Source of the DNA: Patagioenas fasciata
Lineage: Eukaryota; Chordata; Aves; Columbiformes; Columbidae
DNA length: 64,000 nt
Assembly (NCBI RefSeq): GCF_037038585.1
Contig: NW_027288510.1
Span: 3,663,001-3,727,000 of the forward strand
Direction: 5' to 3'
The position numbers were made by a program, and so were the translations under genes. The notes under the pieces are model-generated. The model was not told the origin of the DNA, did no database searches, and saw nothing but the letters and a program-made list of their open reading frames with translations. Positions within the stretch are counted from its first letter, which is position 1. Each line of letters begins with the position of its first letter. Below are positions 35,406-46,269 of the stretch, in pieces.

Positions 35406-35685
35406 CCAGCCCCGACTGCCCCCCCCCAATCGCCGCCGCTGCCGCCCCCGCCACCCCCCTTCTCCCGCCATCCCGGTGTCACAACGGGGACTTTGAGCGC
35501 GGCTGTGGAGGCAGCAGCTGTTCTGATAGCGAAGCCAAACCGGACCGGGAAACAGGACCGGGAACCAGGAACCGTGGCAGGGAAGTTTTCCCTTGGAGCA
35601 AACAAACCCCAGGTGTTCTTCAATGTTTATTGAGAAAGCAGAGTCAGGATGTACCAGTAGTCCGATTAGTGACCTTCTAAGACAA
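35406..35685 (-). other. Inverted copy of the AATAAA-bearing block
   Basis: Reverse complement of 31,036-31,310, including the AATAAA hexamer on the minus strand near 35,627-35,632. It retains its place between satellites D and C. Confidence 0.65.
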
Positions 35686-38424
35686 AGTGGGGTCCTGGGA
35701 TGTCACAATGGGCCCCAGTGACAAAGAGGGTCCCCATGGTGCCACAATGGGCCCTGGGGACAAAGGGAGTCACCAGGATGTCACAATGGGCTCTGGGGAC
35801 AATGGGGGTCCGGGGATGTCACAATGGGCCCTGGGGACAAAGAGGGGTCCTGGGACGTCACAATGGGCCCTGGTGACAAAGGGGGGTCCTGGGATGTCAC
35901 AATGGGCCCTGGGGACAAAGGGGGCTCACCAGGATGTCACAATGGGCTCTGGGGACAAAGGGGTCCCCAGGATGTCACAATGGGCCCCGGGGATAAAAGG
36001 AGTACCCAGGATGCCACAATGGGCCCTGGGGACAACTGGGCAGTCCCCAGGATGTCACAATGGGCCCTGGAAACAATTGGGGTGTCCTGAGATGTCACAA
36101 TGGGCCCTGGGGACAAAGGGAGTCCCCACCCTGTCACAATGGGCCCTGGGGACAAAGGGGGGTCCTGGGACGTCACAATGGGCCCTGGGGACAAAGGAGG
36201 TCCCCAGGATTTCACAATGGGCCATGGGGACAAGGGGTGTCCTAGAATGTCACAATGGGCCCTGGGGACAAAGGGGGTGCCCAGGATTTCACAATGGGCC
36301 CTGGGGATGACGGGGGGTCCTGGGACGTCACAATGGGCCCTGGGGACAATGGGTGGTCTTGGGATGTCACAATGAGCCCTGGGCACAACTGGGAGGTCCC
36401 TAAATGTCACAATGGGCCCTGGGGACAAAGAGGGTCCCCACGGTGTCACAATGGGCCCAGGGGACAGAGGGGAGTCCCCAGGATGTCACAACGGGCTCTG
36501 GGGACCAGGGGCGTCCCGAGGATGTCACAATGGGCCCTGGGGACAAAGTGGGGTCCTGGGAGGTCAGAATGGGCCCTGGGGACAAAGGGGGTTTCCAGGA
36601 TGTCACAATGGGCTCTGGGGACAACAGGGGTCCCGACGGTGTCACAATGGGCCCTTGGGACAAAGGCTGTCCCCTGAATGTCACAATGGGCCCTGGGGAC
36701 AATGGGGGTCCCCAGGATGTCACAATGGACCCTGGGGACAATGGGGGGTCCGGGGACGTCACAATGGGCCCTGGGGACAAAGGGGGTCCCCAGGATGTCA
36801 CAATGGGCCTTCAGTATAAAGTGGGGTCCTGGGATGTCACAATGGGCCCTGGGGATTAAGGATGGTGCCCTGGATATCACAATGGGCTCTGGGGACAATG
36901 GGGGGTCCTGGAATGTCACAATGGTCCCTAGGGACAAAGGGGGGTCCCTTGGATGTCACAATGGGGCTGGGGACAAAGGGGGTCCTGGGATGTCACAATG
37001 GGCCCTGGGGACAAAGGGGGTCCCCAGGTTGTCACAATGGGCCCTGGGGACAAAGGGGGTCCCCACGGTGTCACAATGGGCCCTGAGGACAAAGGGGGTC
37101 CCCAGGTTGTCACAATGGGCCCTGGGGACAAAGGGGGTCCCCATGGTGTCACAATGGGCCCTGGGGACAAGGGGGTCCTCAGGATGTCACATTGGGCCCT
37201 GGGGACAAAGAGGGGTCCCCAGGATTTCACAATGGACCCTGGGGACAAAGGGGGGTCCTGGGACGTCACAATGGGCCCTGGGGACAAAGGGTTCCCCAGG
37301 ATGTCACAATGGGCTCTGGGGACAAAGGAGGTCCCCAGGATGACACAATGGGCCCTGGGGATGACGGGGGGTCCTGGGACGTCACAATGGGCCCTGGGGA
37401 CAATGGGACGTCCTGATATGTTACAATGAACCCTGGGCACAATTGGGGGGTCCTTAGATACCACAATGGGCCCTGTGGACAAAGGGGGTCCCCACGGTGT
37501 CACAATGGGCTCTGGGGACAAAGGGGAGTCCCCAGTATGTCACAATGGGCCCTGGAGACAATGGGGGGTCCTGGGATGTCACAATGGGCCCTGGGGACAA
37601 CGGGGGTCCCGACGGTGTCACAATGGGCCCTAGGGACAAAGGCTGTCCCCTGAATGTCACAATGGGCCCTGTGGACAATGGGGGTCCCCAGGATGTCACA
37701 ATGGGCTCTGGGGACAATGGGGGATCCGGGGACGTCACAATGGGCCCTGGGGACAAAGGGGGTCCCCAGGACGTCACAATGGGCCCCAGTGACAAAGGGG
37801 GTCCCAATGGTGCCACAATGGGTCCTGGGGAAAAAGGGGGTCCCCAGGATGTCACAATGGGCCCTGGGGACAAAGGGGGTCCCCATAGTGTTACAATGGG
37901 TCCCCAGTGACAAGGGTGGTCCCCAGGATGTCACAATGGGCCCTGGGGACAAAGGGGGTCCTGGGACTTCACTATGGGCCCTGGGGACAAGGGGGGGGTC
38001 CCAAGATGTCACAATGGGTCCTGGGGACAAGGGGGTCCCCAGGATGTCACAATGGGCCCTTAGGACAAGCGGGGTCCCCAAGGTGTCACAATGGGCCCTG
38101 GGGACAATGGGGAGTCCTGGGACATCACAACAGGCCTGGGGACAAGGGGGATCTCCACCCTGTCACAATGGGCCCTGGGGACAAAGGGGGGTCCTGGGAT
38201 GTCACAATTGGCCCTGGGGACAAAGGGGGTCCCCATGGTGCCACAATGGGCCCTGGGGACAAAGGGGAGTCCCCAGGATGTCACAATGGGCCCTGAGGAC
38301 AAGGGGAGGTCCCCATGGTGTCACAATGGGTCCTCAGTGAGAAGGGGGTCCCCCATGGTGTCACAATGGGCCCTGGGGACAAGGGGGATCCCCAGGGTGT
38401 CACAATGGACCCTGGGGACAAGGG
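35686..38424 (-). repeat. Satellite C inverted, right arm of palindrome 2
   Basis: The 40-bp repeat in reverse orientation (GGGCCCTGGGGACAAAGGGG and GTCACAAT blocks), about 2.7 kb or roughly 70 units, compared with 4.8 kb in the left arm. The boundary sequences at both ends match the left arm, so the length difference is internal loss or gain of units. Confidence 0.92.
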
Positions 38425-39308
38425 GTTAGGGGGTTGTGTTAGGGGGTTGGAGGATTAGGTGGTGCAGGATTTGGGGGTGCAAGGATTTTGCGGGGCCTGA
38501 TTTGTGGCTGCAGAGTCTGGGGTTGCAGGTTCCAGGGGTGCAGGATTTGGGGGTTCAGGGTTTAGGGCAGTAGGATATTTGGGTGCAGGAGTTTGGGGTG
38601 CCGGGTTTGGGGGCCAGGATTTGGGGTTGCAGGATTTAGGGGTGCAGTGGTTTGGAGTGCAGTGTTTTGGGGTGCAGGGTTTGGGGAAGGAGGATATGGG
38701 GGTGCAGGGTATAGGAGAGCAGGATCTTGGGGTGCAGGGGTTTGGGGTGGGGGGCTTGGTAGGGCAGGATTTGGGGGTGGAAAGTTTAAGCGGTAGGGCT
38801 GGGGGTGCAGGATTTGGGGGTGAAGGGGTTGTGGGGTGCAGGGTTGTGGGGTGCAGGGTTTGGGAGATCGGTACGTGGGGCTGGAGGATTTGGGGGTGCA
38901 GGGTTTGGAGCAGCAGGATCTGGGGGTGCAAGATTGGGGGTAGCAGGGTTTTGGGGAGCAGGGTTTCGGGGTCAGGCTTTAGGGGGACAGGGTTTGGGGG
39001 GCAGGGTTGGGAGGGATGATTTTGGGGTGCAGGGTTTAGGGCAGCAGGATCTTGGGGTGAAGGGGTTTGGTGTGAAGGGTTGGGTAGGACAGGATTTGGG
39101 GTGCAGGTTTTTAGGGTGCAACTTGTGGGGGTCAGGATTTGGGGTACAGGGTTTGGGGGTGCAGGGTTTAGTGGTGCAGGGTTTGGGGGTGCAGGTCTTG
39201 GGGAGGCAGAATTAGGGTGCAAGACTTGAGGGTGCAGGGTTTGGGGGTTTGGGACATGGGGCTGGAGGATTTGGGGGTGCAGGATTTGGGGTGCAGTGTG
39301 TGGGTGTG
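38425..39308 (+). repeat. Satellite B, outer right arm of palindrome 2
   Basis: The G-rich 15-bp repeat returns in plus orientation, starting GGGGTTAGGGGGTTGTG. To about 39,103 it mirrors 25,553-26,248. From about 39,115 to 39,300 it instead matches, in direct orientation, 14,893-14,990 joined to 15,498-15,575, with about 500 bases missing between. The array is cut at 39,309 by the retroviral LTR. Confidence 0.85.
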
Positions 39309-39960
39309 TGTCCTGGTTTTGTTAAAAACAAGTTTCTTTTTTAGTGAATTTGCCTGTCAGCCAAAGCCTTCATGTCAGCTGCATTTTCCTGGAGAACCCA
39401 ACACATGTTTTGGTTAAACCCAGCAAGGGAATGCAAACTTATTGATAAGCACGGATGGACATCTCGCGAGAGGGGCAACGAGAAAACTGATGTCCGAGAG
39501 ACTGACCAACGGTGAATAACATTCCGTTCACGTGAATACTTCATAGAAAAGTGGGAGATCACGAGGATCTCGCCCCTTTTCCCTTTTTTTCCTCATGGCC
39601 GACATTAGGAGAGGACCTTGCTGGTCGTCCCTGCGAACAGAGCCCAGTGACAGACTGAATCCAGCTCCGGTTGGCTGCAGAGTCTGATCCAGGACTTTGG
39701 GTGCTGGCTCTGCAGTTGCTGAGACTTACAAGATTGGTTTTGTATATTTTGTATTATTTTCTCTATTCTTATCGGTAGCATTAGTAAAACATTTTTAACT
39801 TTTCCAACTCTCTTCTCTCTGTGCTTCTTTCCCTCTCAATCACCTGTGCTGAGTGGGAAGGGGGGAGAGGGAGGGGCAAAAGGGGGAAGTGGGGGGGAGA
39901 AGAGGTTAACAACACATCTGCCAGGGTTTGATTGTCACCCCGCAATCCTAACCCTCGACA
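39309..39960 (+). mobile_element. ERVL-type provirus, upstream LTR
   Basis: About 652 bases, beginning TGTCCTGG and ending CGACA just before a primer-binding site; matched by 45,404-46,061. By eye the two LTRs differ at roughly 25 positions plus a few short indels, about 4 percent. The TATA position reads TAGAAAA (39,544-39,550), where the downstream LTR has TATAAAA, so this copy's promoter may be weakened. The 5' flank is satellite B. No target-site duplication can be defined, because the far side is not clean genomic flank. Confidence 0.85.
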
Positions 39961-39966
39961 GATAAT

Positions 39967-39984
39967 TGGCACCCAACGTGGGGC
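39967..39984 (+). other. Primer-binding site, tRNA-Lys type
   Basis: TGGCACCCAACGTGGGGC, six bases after the LTR end, matches the complement of the 3' end of tRNA-Lys (CUU type) at 17 of 18 bases. The second copy at 46,068 is a perfect match. Confidence 0.75.
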
Positions 39985-40119
39985 CAGAGAACGGGGTAAA
40001 TTTGGAGATTTTTGGCTTTTCTACTGCTCTGACGTACCTTTCAATTTTCTTGGCACGGTGCCAACTCATAGAGTTGTGATACTCGCGCGTCTGTTTGATT
40101 CGGATATTATTTAGTCGTG

Positions 40120-41844
40120 ATGAGAATCCTGTGTGGTTTGGCACTGGTTTATTTCATTATACTGCAGCCGCTAATGTATTTTTACTCGTTTTTGCTTTAC
40201 CTTGAAAAACCTCCAGGAGAGATTAAAGAGCAGAATGGCTCTACATTTGCTAATTGGTCAAGCGAATCTTTAGAAAGGCTGACTAACAATACTTTTGTGA
40301 TTTCGCTGGGACAGTTTGCAAATGTTTTAGAGAACTTTGAATACCCTTGGAGCTTTGATAGAACTGTGATGGTGTTATCTGGTTTGCTGAATGTGTGTCA
40401 GTTTGTGTTACTGTTAAGAGAAATGAGGTTCAATAGGAGGTTTGCGTCTCTTCTTAGTCCTGAGATTTGCGGTGCGCCTTCGGAAGCTTTAGCAAAAAGC
40501 ACTCCTGGCCGCTCGAGAAAAGGCAAAACAGCCAAAGCTGCTGCTGCAGCCACTGCCCCCCCAACCGCGGCTTCGCAGGCTGAAGCTCCAGCTCCTCCGC
40601 ATTGCTCCTCTGCCAAGGGCGCTGCAGATAACGTTACTTCTCCAGCCTCAAAGGCTGACAAGGCAGCCCCCCCGCCTTCACACACTGGGCACTGTTGCTG
40701 CTGTAACCACAGCAATCACTGTGACAGTCATTCAGACTCTGAAAATGAATCAAATGATGGTGAACCCATATCAGCATCAGTTGCTGGCTGTAAGAAAGTC
40801 ACTAGAAAGACCACCCGTGCAGCAGGTGATGGCACAGGGCCAACATCAACCCAAGGGGCATCATCAGGACAGGGAGGAGATGAAGTGACCACCACTCGGT
40901 CCTTTTCTCCAGGTGAGCTGAGAGACCTGCGAAAAGACTTCAGTCGTCGTGAAGGCGAGAATATTTTAACCTGGCTGCTGCGATGCTGGGACAACAGGGC
41001 AGAAACAATTGAATTGGAAGGTGGTGAAGCCAGGCAGCTGGGATCTCTGTCAAAAGATTCCACCATTGATAGGGCAATTTCAAGAGAGTCTAATGCCGCT
41101 ACTCTCTGGACCCGACTCCTGGCAGCTATGAAAGTCAGATTTCCCTACAAGGAAGATTGTATATCCAAGTTAGGGAAATGGAATACTATGGAGAGAGGTA
41201 TCCAGTTCCTGAGAGAATGAGCTGTGCGAGAGATCATCTATCTAGGACCAAACAGCCAAGAGGGGACAGACCCAGATAGAATCAATTGTACACGATCTAT
41301 GTGGCGCAGATTTGTACAAAGTGCACCACCTGCATATGCTAAGTCATTGGCAGGAATGGTCTGGTCAGCTAGAGGTGCACAAGAAATTAATGAAGTGATT
41401 GAGCAGCTCCGGAACTTTGAGGACAGCCTTGCTGGTTCTCTACGGGCTTGTGTCTCCGCTGTGGAGAAACTGTGTGAAAAATCTGATGACCGGTTTGAAA
41501 AGCTGTTGCAAGAAATCCAAGAGCTCAGAGCAGACTCGTACCGTTCACGACCTGCACAAACCTACGTTTCAGCTGTTAGGAGAAGGCGTTTCCAATCTCG
41601 AGAGAGAGGGCAGAGACAGCCCACAAAAAGAGGTTCACTGTGGTTCTTCCTACATGAGCAGGGAGAAAACATGAATAAGTGGCATGGAAGGCCGACCTCA
41701 GAACTTCAGGAACGAGTACGTGAGATAAAAGGAAAAACTCCTAGGAAGGTGGCTGCTCCAGTTTACAAAAGGAGCAGAAGAGATTGTGATGCTCTTGAAG
41801 GAACCTCTAATTCACACCCAGAAACTGTGCAAAACAGGAATTAG
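40120..41844 (+). pseudogene. gag: ERVL-type gag remnant
   Basis: An open frame from the ATG at 40,120 runs 366 codons to a TGA at 41,218-41,220 and continues in the same frame to a TAG at 41,842-41,844. The N-terminal part starts with a hydrophobic stretch. The middle is rich in Ala, Pro and Ser and includes a short Cys/His-rich patch. From about residue 265 a capsid-like helical region begins and crosses the TGA. The last 200 codons include a coiled-coil-like segment and a basic tail. In infectious relatives gag forms the particle shell. The TGA breaks this copy. The TAG lies exactly between gag and the protease region and keeps the frame, so it may be an original gag-pol boundary stop. Class assignment follows from the pol downstream. 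Confidence 0.75.
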
Positions 41845-41865
41845 AGGTGCCCTGCCTCCAACCAG

Positions 41866-44800
41866 GTGGAGGAAAGGGATAACAGAGTCTATTGGACTGT
41901 ACAAATACTATGGCCTGGTACAACACAACCCCAGGAGTACAAAGCTTTAGTGGACACTGGTGCTCAGTGCACAATAATTCCTTCTAATTATAGAGGAACG
42001 CAATCCATCAATATTGTTGGAGTGACTGGGGGATCCCAGGAACTGACTGTTGTAGAGGCTGAAATGAGCCTAACTGGAAAGAACTGGCAAAAGCATCCCA
42101 TTGTGACTGGTCCAGATGCTCCGTGCATCCTTGGCATAGACCACCTCAGGAGAGGGTATTTTAAGGACCCAAAAGGGTATAGGTGGGCATTTGGTATAGC
42201 AGCTGTGGACACTGAGAAAATTGAACAACTGTCTCATTTACCGGGTCTTTCAGACGACCCCTCTGTTGTAGGACTGCTGATGGTTGACGATCAGCAGGTG
42301 CCAATTGCTACCACGACGGTGCATCGCCGGCAATATCGCACCAATCGAGACTCTTTGATTCCTACCCAGAAGCCAATCCGTCAATTGGAAAGCCAGGGTG
42401 TGATCAGTAAGACTCGCTCACCTTTTAACAGCCCAATCTGGCCAGTGCGTTAGTCTAGTGACGAGTGGAGACCAACTGTAGGCTATCGTGGCCTGAATGA
42501 AGTTACAGCACACTGAGTGCTGCTGTGCCTGACATGCTAGAACTGCAATTTGAACTGGAGTCAAAGGCAGTGAAGTGCGATGCTACAATTGACATTGCTC
42601 ATGCATTTTTCTCTATTCCTGTAGCAGCAGAGTGCAGGCCGCAGTTTGCTTTCACCTGGAGGGGCATCCAGTACACATGGAATCGCTTGCCCCAGGGGTG
42701 GAAACACAGTGCTACCATCTGCCATGGGCTGATCCAGACCACGCTGGAGCAAGGTGAAGCTCCAGAACACTTGCAATATATTGATGACATCATCGTATGG
42801 GGCGACACAGCGAAAGAAGTCTTCAAAAAAGGTGAGAGAATAATTCAGATTATTTGGGATGCTGGTTTTGCCATAAAACGAAGCAAGGTCAAGGGACCTG
42901 CACGAGAGATCCAGTTTTTAGGAATAAAATGGCAAGATGGCCGTCGTCAGATCCCAATGGATGTGATCAACAAAACTACAGCAATGTCTCCACCTGCTAA
43001 TAAAAAGGAGACACAGACTTTCTTGGGCGTTGTAGGTTTTTGGAGAATGCACATTCCTGACCACAGCCACATTGTGAGCCTCTCTATCGAGTGACTCGTA
43101 AAAAAGAACCAATTTGAGTGGGGCCCTGAACAACGCCAAGCCTTTGAACAAATGAAGCGTGAGATAACTCATGCGGTGGCCCTTGGACCAGTCCGAACTG
43201 GACCAGATGTTAAAAATGTGCTCTACACCGCAGCCGGAGATAATGGACTTACCTGGAGCCTCTGGCAGAAAGCACCAGGAGAAACCCGAGGTCGACCCTT
43301 AGGTTTTTGGAGTCGAGGATACAAAGGATATGAGGCCAACTGTACTCCAACTGAAAAGGAGAGACTGGCAGCATATGAAGGAGTTGGAGCTGCTTCAGAA
43401 GTGATCGGCACTGAAGCACAGCTCCTCCTGCACCTCGACTGCCGGTGCTGAGCTGGGTGTGCAAAGGGACGGTTCCCTCTCCACATCATGGCACCGAAGT
43501 TACATGGAGTAAATGGATTGCACTGATCACGCAATGAGCTCGGATTGGAAGTCCCAACCGTCCAGGGATATTAGAAGTGATTACAGACTGGCCAGAAAGC
43601 AAAGACTTTGGGATGTCTGCAGATGAGGAGGAAGTAAAACGTGCTGAAGAAGCACCACCATATAATCCGCTTTCAGAGACTGATAAGCAGTGTGCACTGT
43701 TCACAGATGGATCCTGTCGTCTGTAGGAAAACATCGAAGGTGAAAGCTGCTGTGTGGAGTCCCACACGACAAGTTACAGAAGCCACTGAAGGACAAGGTG
43801 AATCCAGTCAGTTTGCAGCAGTGAAAGCCATCCAGCTGGCTTTGGACATTGCCGAACGAGAGAAGTGGCCAATGCTTTGTCTCTATACTGACTCATGGAT
43901 GGGAGCAAATGCCTTGTGGGGGTGGCTACGGCAATGGAAGAAAAGCAACTGGCAGCGCAGAGGTGAAACCATTGGGAACCACGCTGTGGGAAGACATTGC
44001 TGCTCGGCTGGAGAGCCTGCCTGGGGAAGTTGGTCATGTAGATGCTCATGTGCCTAAAAGTCGAGCCACCGAGGAACATCGAAACAACCAACAAGCAGAT
44101 GAAGCTGCTAAGATTAAAGTAGCTGAGGTGGACTTGGACTGGCAACATAAAGGTGAACTTTTCCTAGCTCGGTGGGCCCATGGTGCTTCAGGGCATCAAG
44201 GTAGAGATGCAACATACAAATGGGCTCGTGATCGAGGGGTGGATTTAACTATGGACACTGTTTCACAGGTTATTCATGAATGTGAAACTTGCGCCGAAAT
44301 CAAACAAGCAAAACAGTTAAAACCTGTATGGTATGGGGGTCGATGGTTAAAGTGTAAGTATGGAGAATCTTGGCAGATTGATTATATTACACTTCCACAA
44401 ACACGTCAAGGTAAGCGTTATGTACTTACAGTGGTGGAAGCAACCACTGGATGGTTGGAAACATCTGCCATACCTCATGTTACAGCCCGAAATACCATCT
44501 TGGGCCTTGAGAAGCAAGTCCTTTGGTGGCCGGGTACGCCAGAAAGAATTGAATCAGACAATGGTACTCATTTCAAAACCAGTATTATAGACAATTGGGC
44601 CAAAGAACATGGTATTGAGTGGGTGTATCATATTCCATATCATGCACCAGCCTCTGGGAAAACTGAAAGGTGCAATGGTTTGTTAAAAACTACACTAAAG
44701 GCACTGGGTGGTGGAGCCTTTAAAAACTGGGATTCACATTTAGCAAAAGCCACTTGGTTGGGCAACACTAGGGGATCAACCAATCGAGCCGGGCCTGCCC

Positions 44801-45030
44801 AATCAGAAATTCTATGGACTGTAGAAGGAGATAAAGTCCCTGTAGTACACATGGAAAATATGTTAGGAAAGGCAGTCTGGGTTCCTCCTGCCTCAGGCAC
44901 AGGCAAACCTATTCATGGGATTGTTTTTGCCCAGGGACCTGGCAGCACCTGGTGGGTGATGCTTAAGGATGGAGAAGTTCGGTGTGCACCTCAAGGGGAT
45001 TGGATTTTAGGTGAAAATATGCAATGCTGA
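41866..45030 (+). pseudogene. pol: ERVL-type pro-pol remnant (PR, RT, RNase H, IN)
   Basis: Protease lies at 41,866-42,240 with the catalytic DTGA motif. Reverse transcriptase follows, with YIDD at 42,777-42,788. A connection/RNase H region covers about 43,095-44,050, and integrase 43,849-45,030 has an HHCC-type zinc finger and an intact D,D35E triad (codons at 44,380, 44,557 and 44,665). Gag, protease and integrase share one frame; RT is in another. Breaks seen: TAG at 42,451, a frameshift near 42,510, TGA at 43,092, TGA at 43,449, then several shifts through RNase H. The RNase H is the worst damaged part; integrase is uninterrupted for 393 codons. The protein would copy and insert the viral genome, but this gene cannot make a full enzyme. 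No dUTPase or env follows. Confidence 0.85.
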
Positions 45031-45403
45031 ACTGTACGATGTGAATTGCCGCACTAACAATGTTTAATAAGTGTCTTTCAGATCAAGACAATGGTGATGA
45101 AACCAGCGCTGGCTTCTTCGAGTGGCGCCCGACACCTTCTTCGAAGTTGGTGTCCTTAACCCACCAACAGGGGTCATGAGATGCACTTGGACCATTTTCC
45201 CTGCCCTGGGAGACTGTGGTGACAAAATGAACTTAATGAACTTTTCAAAGGATGGTCCACTGATTAATTACTCCTGTGTATATATGTACATATGTATATA
45301 TATATATATATATATATAGTAGTAGTGATTAATTAGATTGTATTGATAGATTGTATTGATAAGGTTTAAGTATTCAGTGAATGTCATATGATAAGGGGTG
45401 GAA
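45031..45403 (+). mobile_element. ERVL-type 3' untranslated region with polypurine tract
   Basis: A short non-coding stretch between integrase and the downstream LTR. It contains a TA microsatellite at about 45,283-45,318 and ends with a purine run, AAGGGGTGGAA (45,393-45,403), immediately before TGTCCTGG, as expected for the plus-strand primer. No envelope gene is present. Confidence 0.75.
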
Positions 45404-46061
45404 TGTCCTGGTTTTGTTAAAAACAAGTTTCTCTTTTAGTGAATTTGCCTGTCAGCTCAAGCCTTCATGTCAGCTGCATTTTCCTGGAGAACCCAACACA
45501 TGTTTTGGTTAAACCCAGCAAGGGAATGCAAACTTATTGATAAGCACAGATGGACATCTCGCGAGGGGGGCAATGAGAAACTGGTGATCGAGAGACTGAC
45601 CAACGGTGAATAACATTCCATTCACGTGAATACTTCATATAAAAGTGGGAGATCACGAGGATCTCAGCCCTTTGCCCTTTTTCCCTTTTTTCCTCATGGC
45701 TGACATCAGGAGAGGACCTTGCTGGTCGTCCCTGCGAACTGAGGCCAGTGAGAGACTGAATCCAGCTCCGGTTGGCTGCAGAGTCTGATCCAGGACTTTG
45801 GGTGCTGGCTCTGCAGTTGCTGAGACTTACAAGATTGGTTTTGTATATTTTGTATTATTTTCTCTATTCTTATCAGTAGCATTAGTAAAACATCTTTAAC
45901 TTTTCCAACTCTCTTCTCTCTGTCCTTCTTTCCCTCCCAATCGCCTGTCCTGAGTGGGAAGGGGGGAGAGGGAGGGGCAAAAGGGAGAAGTGGGGGGGAG
46001 AGGAGGTTGACAACACATCTGCCAGGGTTTGATTGTCACCCCGCAATCCTAACCCTCGACA
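45404..46061 (+). mobile_element. ERVL-type provirus, downstream LTR
   Basis: About 658 bases, homologous to 39,309-39,960 at about 96 percent by eye. The TATA box TATAAAA is intact at 45,638-45,644. It is followed by a primer-binding site instead of host flank, so it also has the position of a 5' LTR. Confidence 0.85.
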
Positions 46062-46269
46062 GATAATTGGCGCCCAACGTGGGGCAAGAGAAGGGGGTAA
46101 ATTTGGAGATTTTTGGCTTTTCTCCTGCTCTGACGTACCTTCCAATTTTCTTGGCACGGTGCCAACTCATAGAGTTGTGATACTCGCGCGTGGGTTTGCT
46201 TTGGATATTATTTAGTGGTATTAAGGCAAAGTGAATTACATTGATTTAAAGATGTTATGGCAAAAGTTG
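46062..46269 (+). mobile_element. Second primer-binding site and leader after the downstream LTR
   Basis: The sequence continues past the LTR with a perfect tRNA-Lys-type site, TGGCGCCCAACGTGGGGC (46,068-46,085), and then about 135 bases homologous to the leader at 39,985-40,113. Homology to the first leader fades near 46,215. The rest, to 46,269, is unassigned, and then the CR1 tail begins. This is the start of a second, truncated internal region, so the locus is LTR-internal-LTR-internal(partial). Confidence 0.75.

Noticed and set aside
31094-35623. Arg/Gly/Ala-rich frames through satellite D (366 and 512 codons) starting from the same flank in both arms
   Set aside because: They begin at a TTG, directly overlap the AATAAA block, and cross a 68-base repeat that rotates frame. 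No ATG context or known domain.
26249-38424. Proline- or glycine-rich frames of 100-400 codons in satellite C
   Set aside because: They follow the 40-base period in several frames on both strands and have no independent domain.
14893-39308. Dismissing the palindromes as an assembly artefact
   Set aside because: Arms differ by indels, unit copy number and scattered substitutions, which a duplicated-read artefact would not show. Read-level confirmation is still needed.
45283-45318. TA repeat as a functional TATA promoter
   Set aside because: Simple microsatellite in the non-coding end of the provirus, upstream of an LTR that has its own TATA box.
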